DNA of 64,000 bases from JALOKP01 sp963800865 (GTDB lineage: Bacteria > Acidobacteriota > Polarisedimenticolia > J045), in assembly GCA_963800865.1 (NCBI GenBank), contig CAWDCL010000004.1, positions 3,162,001-3,226,000 on the forward strand. Direction: 5' to 3'. Below are positions 1-11,110 of this stretch, piece after piece. Both the position numbers and the translations under genes were made by a program. Within the stretch, counting starts at the first letter, position 1; each line of letters opens with the position of its first letter. The notes under the pieces were generated by a model. That model had not been told where the DNA came from. It worked only from the letters and a program-made list of their open reading frames with translations, and did not search any database.

Positions 1-2
1 CG

Positions 3-971
3 CTGGAGATCCCGTCCTTCCCTCCGGTCGATGCCGCGTTCGCGCTCTCTCGCGACGGGACGAGGCTCTCCTACGCGCGGAACACGACCCGCGCGAACCT
101 CTGGCTGGCAGAGCTGGACGCTCGGTCCGAGGGCGGCATCCGAACGACGCAGCTGACCTCGGGCACGGCGCTCGACGTCTCTCCCCGGTTCTCCCCCGAC
201 GGCCGGTCGGTCGCTTTCGTCCGCGGGAACAACCTGTTCGTCCTGCGCCTGGACGGGAGCGCCCCGGAGCCGCTGACGTTCGGAGATGCGGATCACTTCG
301 CTCCCGCCTGGTCGCCCGACGGCCGCGAGATCGCCTTCATCTCGCAGGAACGCGGCACGTCGATCGTCTCGAGAATCGGGGCCGCGGGCGGCGAGGCGAG
401 GCCCTTCGCGCGAACCCTGAACAGCGGCGACCGGGCGGGGGATCTCGCCTGGTCGCCCGGCGCACGGATCGTGTACCAGAGGGCCGGCAACCGGAACTTC
501 GCGCTGCTGGACCCCGCGACCGGCGAGGAGACGCCGCTGTTCGAGGACGGGGGCCCGGGCTTTGTGTTCCGGCCGAGATACTCCCCCGACGGCAGCCGCG
601 TGGCCATCTACTGGAGCAGGCCGGACGGGCCCGGGGAGGGGACCTGGGTCGTCTCCCTCGACCGCTCCGTCAGGCAGCGCCTCCTCGAAGGATTCGTCTG
701 GCCGCTCGGATGGACACCCGACGGCACCTGCGTCTACGTCATCGCTTCGACGAAGAAGGGACCCTCGATGGCCTTCGCCGGCCCCGAGGTGCTGAAGATG
801 CCGGCCCGCGGCGGCCCGGCCGTCGCGACAATGAAGCTGCCGTTCAAGGAGGTGAACGTCGTGGAGGGAGGCAACGACGTCGCGCCGGACGGGCGGAGTT
901 TCGTCTTCTCGGTTCCCGACTCCCGCTCGGACGCGTGGCTGATCGAGAACTTCGACCCGGATCTGCGCTAG
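3..971 (+). CDS. PD40/TolB-like beta-propeller protein, C-terminal part
   Basis: The reading frame is already open at the left edge, so the N-terminus lies outside the window. About 322 residues are visible. Repeated motifs such as SPRFSPDGRSVAFV, APAWSPDGREIAFIS and FRPRYSPDGSRVAIYW are PD40 (WD40-like) blades of the TolB-type propeller family. In GC-rich soil bacteria such propellers often form the C-terminal sensor half of a Ser/Thr protein kinase or a winged-helix regulator, but that half is not visible here. It ends in a plain stop with no membrane anchor. The role cannot be fixed beyond a propeller scaffold. The family call is secure; the full-length architecture is unknown. Confidence 0.8.
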   Translation: MEIPSFPPVDAAFALSRDGTRLSYARNTTRANLWLAELDARSEGGIRTTQLTSGTALDVSPRFSPDGRSVAFVRGNNLFVLRLDGSAPEPLTFGDADHFAPAWSPDGREIAFISQERGTSIVSRIGAAGGEARPFARTLNSGDRAGDLAWSPGARIVYQRAGNRNFALLDPATGEETPLFEDGGPGFVFRPRYSPDGSRVAIYWSRPDGPGEGTWVVSLDRSVRQRLLEGFVWPLGWTPDGTCVYVIASTKKGPSMAFAGPEVLKMPARGGPAVATMKLPFKEVNVVEGGNDVAPDGRSFVFSVPDSRSDAWLIENFDPDLR

Positions 972-1131
972 GACCTTCGTCCCGCGCCCTTTCGCGATCC
1001 GCGAGATCGTGGTCGCCCGTTCAGGGCGAATCGGCGAGCAGATCCGGTCGGTCCGCGAGCTGCTCGACTACCTGCTCAACGGGACGGATCCGGCGACGGC
1101 GTAGGCCGGGCCGCTCCGGGCGGCGCGGGCG

Positions 1132-1698
1132 TCAGATGCGCGCTTCGGCGAGGGCCCGCTCCAGCAGCATCGCCAGCCCGCGCTCGATCGCCTGCGCGGT
1201 CAGGTAGCCGAGGTCGAGCGACTCCTGCTGGACGCGCAGCACGCCGACGACGTCGGACCATTGGCGATCCGACAGCTCGCCACCGAGCCGGAACCAGTCG
1301 AGCTTGGCCAGGATCGTGTCCTCGGCGCTCGCCACCCTGAGCGTGTCGGATCCCACGCCGGTGACCCGCGAGCGGCGCAGCTCTTCCGCAAAACGGGTTC
1401 GGTCAGCAGGGAGGAAAATGTCGACCTTCAGCATCGAATCGAGCCGGACCACATTGAAGTGACTGTGGCGAATCACCGCCTGGGCGACGGTCTCCCGATC
1501 CACGTAGTAGGCGTCGCCCAGCGCGCGGCAGAACGGCTCGACCTGCCCTGCCCCGATCTCCGCGACGAAGTCGATGTCGCGCGTCGCGCGCGGCTCGCCG
1601 TGGATCGACGAGGCCAGGGAGCCGGCGAGGTAGTACGGGATGCCGAGCTGCTCGAACAGGTGCGCCACCGCGACCGCCAGCTCTACCGGCCGGGTCAC
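1132..1698 (-). CDS. nucleotidyltransferase of the AbiEii/MNT type
   Basis: A protein of about 188 residues. The GSLASSIHG segment followed by TRDIDFV matches the GS-x-D-x-D catalytic core of the nucleotidyltransferase fold seen in AbiEii-like and MNT-type toxins. A C-terminal helical part follows (ILAKLDWFRLGGE). An ATG at 1725 exists, but the GTG at 1698 has a GGGGAG Shine-Dalgarno sequence nine bases upstream and sits just after the stop of the preceding small gene, so 1698 is preferred. The preceding gene on the same strand encodes a short helical protein and is probably its partner. Such pairs often act as toxin-antitoxin or abortive-infection modules; this is inference, and a housekeeping nucleotidyltransferase remains possible. 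Confidence 0.72.
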   Translation of the reverse strand: MTRPVELAVAVAHLFEQLGIPYYLAGSLASSIHGEPRATRDIDFVAEIGAGQVEPFCRALGDAYYVDRETVAQAVIRHSHFNVVRLDSMLKVDIFLPADRTRFAEELRRSRVTGVGSDTLRVASAEDTILAKLDWFRLGGELSDRQWSDVVGVLRVQQESLDLGYLTAQAIERGLAMLLERALAEARI

Positions 1699-1702
1699 GA
1701 GC

Positions 1703-1972
1703 TCACTCTCCCCGAGCCGGGGCATTCGCGGCGGCGGCGCTCGCCGCCACGGATGCCAGCTCGCGGCCGAGCCGGATCTCGGCCAGCCGCCGCATCAGCT
1801 CCGCCTCGTCGGCCGTTGGATGTCGCAGCCGAAGCCCGGCGAGGACCAGCTCGTCGAGGGCCTCGCACATCTCCCCGGCCAGCTCGAGGCGCCGCTCGGG
1901 TGTCATGCGCCGATATCCCTCGGCAATCAGCCGGACGACGGCCGGGTCGGTGTCCGTGAGGCCTCGCTCCAT
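1703..1972 (-). CDS. small helical protein, putative partner of the nucleotidyltransferase
   Basis: About 89 residues starting MERGLTDTDPAVV; an in-frame ATG ten codons upstream is an alternative start. The protein is charged and predicted helical, rich in Glu, Arg and Ala, with no membrane segment or metal motif. It ends four bases before the preferred GTG of the nucleotidyltransferase gene, so the two are almost certainly co-transcribed and perhaps translationally coupled. Size and position fit the antitoxin or adaptor member of a nucleotidyltransferase pair. No named family is recognised with certainty, and the function is inferred only from context. Confidence 0.55.
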   Translation of the reverse strand: MERGLTDTDPAVVRLIAEGYRRMTPERRLELAGEMCEALDELVLAGLRLRHPTADEAELMRRLAEIRLGRELASVAASAAAANAPARGE

Positions 1973-2087
1973 GCGGGGTTGATGCCACGGGTGAGGGCCC
2001 ACGTCAACGGAAGGCGGGCGGCATGCGGCGGATCCCCCTGCCCCGTCCCGTTCGGCATGCCCGCCCCAGGCAAGCCCCTCCGCCGGG

Positions 2088-3707
2088 TCAGGGCGGGTGG
2101 CGCGGAGCCGCCCGGCGCGCGCGCACGATCTCGAGCGACTGGCGGGCGGCCGCGTGGCCGGGTTCGATGGCGAGCGCCCGCTCGAAGGAACGAACGGCCG
2201 CGTCCAGATCGCCGAGCTTCGCCTGCGCGACGCCGAGGTTCTGCAGGGCGTCGGCGTAGTCGGGGTCCAACCGCAGCGCGGCGTCGCAGGCCGCCAGCGC
2301 CTCCCGCGGTGCGCCCCCCTGGCCGCGCGCGAAGCAGAGATCGTTCCAGGCCTTCTTCGAGCGCGGGTTGATCCGGATCGCCTGCTCGAACTGCCGCGCG
2401 GCTTCGTCGAGCCGGCCCTTCCGGGCCAGTTCCACGCCGAGCATGTCGTGGGCCTGGAAGTTGTTCCCGGTCACGGCCAGCGCGCGCTCGAACAGCGCCG
2501 TCGAGTCGCGCCAGGTTGCGACCTGGATGCGTGCCGCGAGCGCCAGCGCGAGCACCGCCACGCTGGCCGCCGCAACGGACGCCACGACGAGCGGGCGCGC
2601 GCGCGGCCGCAGGCTCCACGCCGCGGCGAGCGCAATCCCGATCAGCGGCAGGTAGGTGTACCGGTCGGCGCGCGCCTGGGACCCGACCTGCAGCAGGCCG
2701 AGCACCGGAACGAGCATCCCGACATACCAGAACCAGCCGGTCGGCAGCCAGGGCGCCCGGCGCCGGAGCGCCAGCGCGCCGATCGTCGCCGCGAGGACGA
2801 ACACTGCCGACGCGGCCAGCGCGCCTGCGCCGACCCCGTCCGCGGGGTGCGGGTAGAGCACGGCGAGCCCGCTCGGCCAGGCGGCCTTGAGCGGGTACCA
2901 GGCCAGCGAGACGAGGGCGTTCTCGAGCCGGGCTCCCAGCGGCAGCGCGTCGACGGCGGCGATCGCGCCGGCGCGCTGCTGCACCAGGAAGGTCACGACA
3001 CTGGACGCCGCGGAGAGCGCGAAGAGCGGCAGCTTCTCGCGGACCAGTGGGACCAGCGCGCGAAGCGGTCCGCCCCAGGAGGCGCGGCCCAGCGGCCACG
3101 CGTCGAGCAGCAGCAGGACGAACGGCGCGGTCACCAGCATCGGCTTGGCCATCAGCCCCAGCGCGAGGAGAAATCCGACCAGGACCATGCGAGCCCGCGT
3201 CGGCGCGCGCGCATAGCGCTCGTAAGACAGCAGGACGAGCGCGAAGAAGAGGCCCGAGAGGACGTCCTTGCGCTCCGCCACCCAGGCGACCGATTCGACG
3301 TGCAGCGGATGGACGGCGAAGACCGCGGCCACGAACGCGCTTCGCACCAGGTCCGCGGTCATCCGGCGCAGGGCCTCGAAGAGCAGGAGCACCGTCGCCA
3401 CGTGCAGCAGCAGGCTCGTGCGATGGTGCGCGCCGGGATCGAGGCCGAACAGCGTCACGTCGAGCTGGTGGGAGAGCCAGGTCAGCGGATGCCAGTTGCC
3501 CGCGTGCCCGGTCGTCAGCGCCCACGCGATGCCGTGGGGTGTCAGGCCGCCCCGCACCTCCGGGTTGTCGACGACGTAGGCCTCGTCGTCGTACTGGATG
3601 AACGGATGATGAGTGATCGGCCAGAAGACCGCGATCGTCAGCAGGGCGAGTGCGGCCGCCAGCGCGATACGCGGCGCCGCGGGCGGGGCGTGCGAGCGAC
3701 GGGTCAT
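2088..3707 (-). CDS. TMTC-like polytopic membrane protein with C-terminal TPR repeats
   Basis: About 539 residues from the ATG at 3707. The N-terminal two thirds is a polytopic membrane domain with hallmarks of bacterial TMTC/GT-C-like proteins: YDDEAYVVDNPEV, GNWHPLTWLSHQLD, HPLHVESVAWVAERKDVLS and LMAKPMLVT. The last 140 residues are tetratricopeptide repeats (LDEAARQFEQAIRINP, REALAACDAALRLDP, LDAAVRSFERALAIEP). Related proteins use lipid-linked sugars to glycosylate proteins or polymers on the outer face of the inner membrane; the exact substrate here is unknown. The reading frame is continuous with uvrA upstream, without an intervening stop (see uvrA). The domain call is strong; separate translation from the ATG at 3707 is inference. 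Confidence 0.8.
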   Translation of the reverse strand: MTRRSHAPPAAPRIALAAALALLTIAVFWPITHHPFIQYDDEAYVVDNPEVRGGLTPHGIAWALTTGHAGNWHPLTWLSHQLDVTLFGLDPGAHHRTSLLLHVATVLLLFEALRRMTADLVRSAFVAAVFAVHPLHVESVAWVAERKDVLSGLFFALVLLSYERYARAPTRARMVLVGFLLALGLMAKPMLVTAPFVLLLLDAWPLGRASWGGPLRALVPLVREKLPLFALSAASSVVTFLVQQRAGAIAAVDALPLGARLENALVSLAWYPLKAAWPSGLAVLYPHPADGVGAGALAASAVFVLAATIGALALRRRAPWLPTGWFWYVGMLVPVLGLLQVGSQARADRYTYLPLIGIALAAAWSLRPRARPLVVASVAAASVAVLALALAARIQVATWRDSTALFERALAVTGNNFQAHDMLGVELARKGRLDEAARQFEQAIRINPRSKKAWNDLCFARGQGGAPREALAACDAALRLDPDYADALQNLGVAQAKLGDLDAAVRSFERALAIEPGHAAARQSLEIVRARRAAPRHPP

Positions 3708-6686
<2,979 letters not shown>

Positions 6687-6694
6687 GGGCCGAT

Positions 6695-6699
6695 CCTCC
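6695..6699 (-). promoter_or_regulatory. Shine-Dalgarno sequence that decides the uvrA TTG start
   Basis: On the minus strand GGAGG is followed by eight bases and then TTG. It supports a TTG start for uvrA in place of the upstream ATG at 6746. Confidence 0.6.
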
Positions 6700-6805
6700 G
6701 GCGGGAAGAAGCCGGTGAGTGTATCCCGCGCCGGGGGGAAAGGCACGATTCGGGGTCCGCGCGCGGCCGTCGCGCGAGGTAAACTCCCCGGCTCGGAGAC
6801 GCCCG

Positions 6806-7477
6806 ATGCAGCCCGACCCAGCCCGCATGCCGCGAGCCGCCTGGGCGCGCCCGGCCATCCTCGCCGCCGTCGCGCTGCTCGGGGCCGCCGGCTGCGCCAC
6901 CCTGAAGACGCCGACCGGCCCCTGGACGCTCCAGGCGACCGACCCGGCCGGCACCCCCCTCCCCGGGGGCGTGCAGAGCTACCGCACGGACGGGGTCGTG
7001 CTCGAGCTCAAGGCGCTGACCGCCGCGGAACGCACCGCCTTCCTGACGACGCGCGCCGGCGCGGGGAGCGACGCCTTCGCGGGGGGGATCAAGAATTTTC
7101 TCGCCTTCCACCTGGCGGTCGCGGCCCCGGGAAACCTCCCGGTCCACGTCGAAACGCAGTCGATCCGGCTGCTCCCCAACGGCGGCAGCTCGATGCTCCC
7201 GCCGCTCGACTACACCCGGGCCTTCGAGCTGCTGCGCCCCGAGCGCGGCACCCTGCCGACCGGGGGGATGGTCGAGACGCTGATGCGCGGCGTCTTCGAC
7301 GGCCCGATCGACCTCGCCGCCGGCCAGTCGATCGAGGGGCTGCTGATCTTCGTCGAGCCGGAAGGCTCGTGGGAGATCCTCTTTCTCGACGTCCCGTTCA
7401 TCCAGTCCGGGGCGGACACGGCCCGCAGCCGTTTCTACTTCCAGAAGAAGTACGAAGGCGAGGCGACACCGAAATGA
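6806..7477 (+). CDS. predicted lipoprotein of unknown function
   Basis: About 223 residues from the ATG at 6806, which has GGAG seven bases upstream. A basic start, a hydrophobic stretch (AILAAVALLGAAGC) and a Cys form a lipobox, so the mature protein is probably lipid-anchored. The remainder is soluble with no motif recognised; it contains a segment FLAFHLAVAAPGNLPVHVE and an acidic-aromatic C-terminal half. The stop overlaps the folD start as ATGA, so it is the first visible gene of an operon with folD and coaE. Divergent from uvrA with a short gap that must hold both promoters. Function unknown. Confidence 0.7.
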   Translation: MQPDPARMPRAAWARPAILAAVALLGAAGCATLKTPTGPWTLQATDPAGTPLPGGVQSYRTDGVVLELKALTAAERTAFLTTRAGAGSDAFAGGIKNFLAFHLAVAAPGNLPVHVETQSIRLLPNGGSSMLPPLDYTRAFELLRPERGTLPTGGMVETLMRGVFDGPIDLAAGQSIEGLLIFVEPEGSWEILFLDVPFIQSGADTARSRFYFQKKYEGEATPK

Positions 7478-8406
7478 GCGCGAAGATCCTCGACGGCAAC
7501 GCCCTGGCGAAGACGATCCGGGCCCGCGTGGCGGCCGACGCGGCGGCGTTCCTGGCCGCGGCCGGCCGGCAGCCGGGACTGTCGGTGATCCTGGTCGGCG
7601 AGGACCCGGCGAGCGCGGTCTACGTCGGCCACAAGGAGAAGGCCGCCGGCGAGGCGGGTTTCGTCTCGTCCGTCGTGCGCCTGCCGGCCAGCGCCACGCA
7701 GGCCGAGGTCCTGGACCTGATCGCCCGGATGGCCTCCGACCGGGCCGTCGACGGGATGCTCGTCCAGCTTCCGCTGCCGAAGCAGGTCGATCCCCTCGCG
7801 GTCCAGCGCGCGATCCCGCCCGGGAAGGACGTCGACGGCTTCCACCCGGTCAACGCGGGGATGCTGCTGCTCGGCCAGAAGGGCGGATTCGTGCCCTGCA
7901 CGCCGCTCGGCGTGATGGCGCTGCTCGACGAGGCCGAGGTTCCGCTCAAGGGGGCCGAAGCGGTCGTCGTCGGGCGCTCGACGATCGTCGGGAAGCCGGT
8001 CGCGCAGCTGCTGCTCGACCGCCACGCGACCGTGACGATCGCCCACTCCCGCACGCGCGACCTGGCCGGGGTCTGCCGCCGCGCCGACGTGCTCGTCGCC
8101 GCGGTCGGGGTGCCGGGGCTGGTGCGCGGCGCGTTCGTCAAGCCGGGCGCGGCGGTGATCGACGTCGGGATCAACCGGATCACCGACGCGGCCCAGGCCG
8201 AGGACCTGCTGGCCGGCCAGCCGGAACGGCTCGAGAAGTTCCGCAGGAACGGCCACGCGCTCGTCGGCGACGTGCACTACGGCGAGGCGAGCGCCGTCGC
8301 CGGGTGGATCACGCCGGTGCCGGGCGGGGTCGGACCGCTGACGGTCGCGCTCCTGCTGCGCAACACGCTCGAGGGGGCTCGGCGGGCGGAAGGGCTCGCC
8401 GGATGA
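7474..8406 (+). CDS. folD: FolD, methylenetetrahydrofolate dehydrogenase/cyclohydrolase
   Basis: A bifunctional cytosolic enzyme of one-carbon metabolism that interconverts 5,10-methylene- and 10-formyl-tetrahydrofolate using NADP. About 310 residues, slightly longer than usual. Diagnostic segments are YVGHKEKAAGEAG (with the catalytic Lys and Tyr), QLPLPKQVD, PPGKDVDGFHPVN, PCTPLGVMALL, VVVGRSTIVGKPVAQLLL and ITPVPGGVGPLTVALLL. The ATG at 7474 overlaps the preceding lipoprotein stop, and its own TGA overlaps the coaE start, which points to translational coupling across three genes. The frame is intact and the assignment is secure. Confidence 0.96.
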   Translation: MSAKILDGNALAKTIRARVAADAAAFLAAAGRQPGLSVILVGEDPASAVYVGHKEKAAGEAGFVSSVVRLPASATQAEVLDLIARMASDRAVDGMLVQLPLPKQVDPLAVQRAIPPGKDVDGFHPVNAGMLLLGQKGGFVPCTPLGVMALLDEAEVPLKGAEAVVVGRSTIVGKPVAQLLLDRHATVTIAHSRTRDLAGVCRRADVLVAAVGVPGLVRGAFVKPGAAVIDVGINRITDAAQAEDLLAGQPERLEKFRRNGHALVGDVHYGEASAVAGWITPVPGGVGPLTVALLLRNTLEGARRAEGLAG

Positions 8407-9101
8407 GCCGGTTCTTTCTCGACGAGGAAGGACTGCCGCACCTGCTGCTGGTCGGCCTCACCGGCGGGATCGGCACCGGCAAGTCGACCGTCGCCGGGAT
8501 GCTCCGCGAGGCCGACTGCCCGGTCGTCGACGCCGACGCGATCGTGCACCGGCTGCTCGACCCGGGCGGCGCGGCGGTCGCGCCGGTGCTCGAGGCCTTC
8601 GGCGGCGGGGTGGCCGAGCCGAAGGGCGGCGTCGACCGCGCGACGCTGGCCGACATCGTCTTCAAGGACGAGTCGCAGCGAAAGCGGCTCGAAGCGATCG
8701 TCCACCCGCTCGTGGTCGCCGAGAGCCGCGAGCGGATGATCACCGCCGCGCGCGAGACCGGGGCCGATTTCGTCGTCTACGACGCGGCCCTGCTGGTCGA
8801 GACGGAGCGGTACCGCCAGTTCCACCGGCTGGTCGTCGTCTATGCCCGCCCTTCGGTGCAGATCGAGCGGATCATGGAGCGCGACAAGACGGGCCCCGAT
8901 CGCGCCGGCGCGCGGATCCGCTCGCAGATGCCGATCGAGCGCAAGGCCGCGCTGGCGGACTACCTGGTCGACAACTCCGGCCACTGGCAGGAGACCCGCA
9001 AGCAGGTCTTCACGCTCCTGCAGCAGCTCAAGGAAGACGCCCGGCTGCTGAAGCAGGGGCTGCCGTTGCCGATTCGGCGCGTCTCCCCCTTTCTTCCGTG
9101 A
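8403..9101 (+). CDS. coaE: CoaE, dephospho-CoA kinase
   Basis: Catalyses the last step of coenzyme A synthesis, phosphorylating the ribose 3'-hydroxyl of dephospho-CoA. About 232 residues. The P-loop GLTGGIGTGKST lies near residue 19 and is followed by DADAIVHRLLDPGG, the typical substrate-binding Asp region. DIVFKDESQRKRLEAIVHP and the RIRSQMPIERKAALADYLVDN segments match the CoA and lid regions of the family. The ATG overlaps the folD stop as ATGA. A short unrelated tail (about 25 residues) follows the family core. The assignment is secure. Confidence 0.95.
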   Translation: MSRFFLDEEGLPHLLLVGLTGGIGTGKSTVAGMLREADCPVVDADAIVHRLLDPGGAAVAPVLEAFGGGVAEPKGGVDRATLADIVFKDESQRKRLEAIVHPLVVAESRERMITAARETGADFVVYDAALLVETERYRQFHRLVVVYARPSVQIERIMERDKTGPDRAGARIRSQMPIERKAALADYLVDNSGHWQETRKQVFTLLQQLKEDARLLKQGLPLPIRRVSPFLP

Positions 9102-9139
9102 TCCCGCAGACCCGCGCCACCGCTCCACCGAGGACCGCC

Positions 9140-10012
9140 ATGAGATCGACCCGCTCGAACCTGCCCGCGGCGCTGCGGCCGACCGCCCCTGCGGCCGCCC
9201 TGGCGCTGCTCCTTTCCGGAAGCGCCCTGTTCGTTGCCGGCTGCCGCCCGGCCGAGCGGACCGGCCCGCCGGTCAAGCCCTACCCGCCGGTCGTCGCGGA
9301 GGTTCCGCAGAGCCCGGTGGTGGCCGACGCCGGCAGCCCCGGGACCTGGGAGGCGCTCGCCGGGCTCGAGCCCGGCGTCCGCGCGTTCGTCGTCGGCCCG
9401 GCGGACACCGCGCCCGCGGGGGGGGTCGTCCTCGTCTCGTCGCCCTGGGGAATCTCGCGAGAGACCCGTGACCTCGCCCGCTCGCTCGCCGCCCGCGGCT
9501 TCGCGGTGGTGATCCCCGACGTCCTCGAGGGGATCGAGGCGACGACCCGCCTCGGCATGAAGGAGCTGACCGCGGGGATCTCGCGCCCGCGCGCGCAGGA
9601 GGTGATCCTGGCCGGGCTGACACGGTTGCAGCGCGACCTTCCGGGCAAGCCGATCGCCCTCGTGGTGCTCGGGGCTGCGGACCGGTGGACGATTCCGCTC
9701 GGCGAACGCGCGCAGCCCTTTGCGGCGCTCGCCTTCGACAGCGCCGCCCTCGGCGACAAGGAGATCGCCTCGCTCGCCGCAGCCGGTCGACCGGTGCTGG
9801 CACTCTTCGGCGACGACAGCTCGAGCTACCCGATCGAGCGGCGGATCGCGCTGGACGACGCGGCGCGGCGCGCCGGCCTCAACCTGCAGCTCTACCCGGT
9901 CCCGGGAGCCGGCAGCGAGCTGTTCGACCCGCGCGCGAGCTCGTTCTCGGCGTCGGCCTACGACGAGGCGCTCGCGCGGCTCGAGTCGTTCCTGCGCGCG
10001 CCGACGCCCTGA
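9140..10012 (+). CDS. lipoprotein with an alpha/beta-hydrolase-like (dienelactone hydrolase-like) domain
   Basis: About 290 residues from the ATG at 9140, which has GAGGA five bases upstream; a GTG at 9098 in the same frame lacks support. The N-terminus has a signal segment ending ALFVAGC, a lipobox, so the protein is predicted to be lipid-anchored. The body has the alternating pattern of an alpha/beta hydrolase: GGVVLVSSPWGI, LAARGFAVVIPDVLEG, IALVVLGAADR, RPVLALFGDDSS. The usual nucleophile elbow (G-x-C/S-x-G) is not visible: the equivalent strand reads VVLGAADR. It may be non-catalytic or diverged. Lies 38 bases after coaE and is probably in the same transcript. Confidence 0.6.
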   Translation: MRSTRSNLPAALRPTAPAAALALLLSGSALFVAGCRPAERTGPPVKPYPPVVAEVPQSPVVADAGSPGTWEALAGLEPGVRAFVVGPADTAPAGGVVLVSSPWGISRETRDLARSLAARGFAVVIPDVLEGIEATTRLGMKELTAGISRPRAQEVILAGLTRLQRDLPGKPIALVVLGAADRWTIPLGERAQPFAALAFDSAALGDKEIASLAAAGRPVLALFGDDSSSYPIERRIALDDAARRAGLNLQLYPVPGAGSELFDPRASSFSASAYDEALARLESFLRAPTP

Positions 10013-10022
10013 TCCCAGGGGG

Positions 10023-10430
10023 TCAGGCGAGCGAGGACTCGTTTTCCTGCTCGAGCAGCGCGAACTCGGGCACCCTGCGGTGGAGCGCCGTGGCCAGGGG
10101 CGAGCCGCAGTGGTCGCCGAGAAAGCGCACGGCCGCGACCACGAACGGCCCCGCAACCCGGTACGGGATGCCGGCGGCCGCGACGCGGCACTTGATCTCC
10201 TCGGCCCCCCGCGCCGCAGTCAGCCCGCTCGCGCAGGGGGCGTCGGCGACGACGCGCCAGGCTTCCGGCACCCAGGAGGCGAGCGAGATCTCGACCGGCC
10301 GCGGCAGCCGCCCCCGGATCGCCGCGACCAGCGCAACGAGCCCCTTGCTCACTTCTTCCTCGTCCAGGCCGAAGCGCGCGACCAGTTCCGCGCGGAGTTG
10401 CTGGGCCCGGCTCGAGCCCGTGATCTTCAT
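10023..10430 (-). CDS. hypothetical protein, helical
   Basis: About 135 residues. The first half is predicted helical (AQQLRAELVARFGLDEEEV, LVALVAAIRGRLP) and is loosely reminiscent of DUF2267/DUF2780-type helical modules; this match is weak. The second half contains two Cys (DAPCASG, IKCRV) and ends in an acidic tail. There is no signal or membrane segment. It lies 28 bases after the next minus-strand gene, which has similar helical character, so the two form a small operon. A GGAGG sequence precedes the ATG at a long spacing. Function unknown. Confidence 0.55.
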   Translation of the reverse strand: MKITGSSRAQQLRAELVARFGLDEEEVSKGLVALVAAIRGRLPRPVEISLASWVPEAWRVVADAPCASGLTAARGAEEIKCRVAAAGIPYRVAGPFVVAAVRFLGDHCGSPLATALHRRVPEFALLEQENESSLA

Positions 10431-10458
10431 CGCCGTTTCCCCCCTCCGGCGGCAGGCC

Positions 10459-10878
10459 TCAGAGTTCGGCGCGCCACAGCCCCGGCTCGGGACGCGTGCC
10501 GACCCCCGCGACAGACTGTTCCGGAACGTACTTCAGTTCGAACCGCGGCCCCCACTCGTCGAGCGAGTTCCAGGCGTCCGCGCCGAAGCGCCGCCGCACG
10601 TGGTCGTCGATCACCGCGAAGGCCGTGAACACCTCTTCCACCGTCAGCCCGGCCGAGAGCGTGGCGCTCCAGAGGTTCCTGAGCGCGGGGCAGCCCGGCG
10701 CAATCGACTGCCACGCGGTCATGGGATACGCCGCCAGGGTCCGGGCGACGTCCTTATCGACCTCGCGGAGGAGCACCTTGAACAGCCGCGAGAAGGCGTC
10801 GCGGACCACCGGGGCCGGTCGCCCGACGAGCCGGGTGAGTTCCTCGAGCAGATCTTCGTGAAACGGCTGGCGGACCAT
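10459..10878 (-). CDS. hypothetical protein, helical, paired with the gene at 10023-10430
   Basis: About 139 residues from the ATG at 10878, chosen because GAGGAG lies six bases upstream; the longer open frame would run into the pyrE 3' region. The N-terminal half (LLEELTRLVGRPAPVVRDA, LLREVDKDVARTLAAYP) is amphipathic and helical, weakly like DUF2267. The C-terminal half holds an aromatic-rich segment (DAWNSLDEWGPRFELKYVP). Soluble, no metal motif. It heads a two-gene minus-strand unit with the gene at 10023-10430. No function can be assigned. Confidence 0.6.
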   Translation of the reverse strand: MVRQPFHEDLLEELTRLVGRPAPVVRDAFSRLFKVLLREVDKDVARTLAAYPMTAWQSIAPGCPALRNLWSATLSAGLTVEEVFTAFAVIDDHVRRRFGADAWNSLDEWGPRFELKYVPEQSVAGVGTRPEPGLWRAEL

Positions 10879-11073
10879 CGGTGGCTCCTCGGGCCCGGCT
10901 CCGAAGCGAAGGCTTCGATGCGGGCCGGCGCACAGCCGTATTGCAAGCCGCGTGCTCCAGATCAAGCTATTGAAAATAATGGACTTGCGCGAACCGGAAA
11001 GGGCCGGCGACGGAGCCGGCGTCCGGTTGCCGGACAGGCTGTCCCACGCTGTCCGGCCGATCGGGGTGGACCG

Positions 11074-11097
11074 GGGCCGCCGGAAACCCGGCGGCCC
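11074..11097 (-). terminator. GC-rich hairpin after pyrE
   Basis: A perfect ten-base stem (GGGCCGCCGG / CCGGCGGCCC) with a four-base loop, 13 bases past the pyrE stop. No T-run follows on the minus strand, so it is either a weak intrinsic terminator or an RNA-end stabilising hairpin. Confidence 0.45.
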
Positions 11098-11110
11098 GCC
11101 CGGCCCGATG

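Noticed and set aside
1014..1104. Short open stretch ending in a stop at 1104 that looks like a gene tail (SVRELLDYLLNG)
   Set aside because: About 30 residues only, no start or ribosome-binding site; could be a remnant of a deleted gene, but not enough to call.
10919..10985. Possible minus-strand promoter (TTGATC ... AATACG) upstream of the 10459-10878 gene
   Set aside because: Elements are weak and the spacing arbitrary; not listed as a feature.
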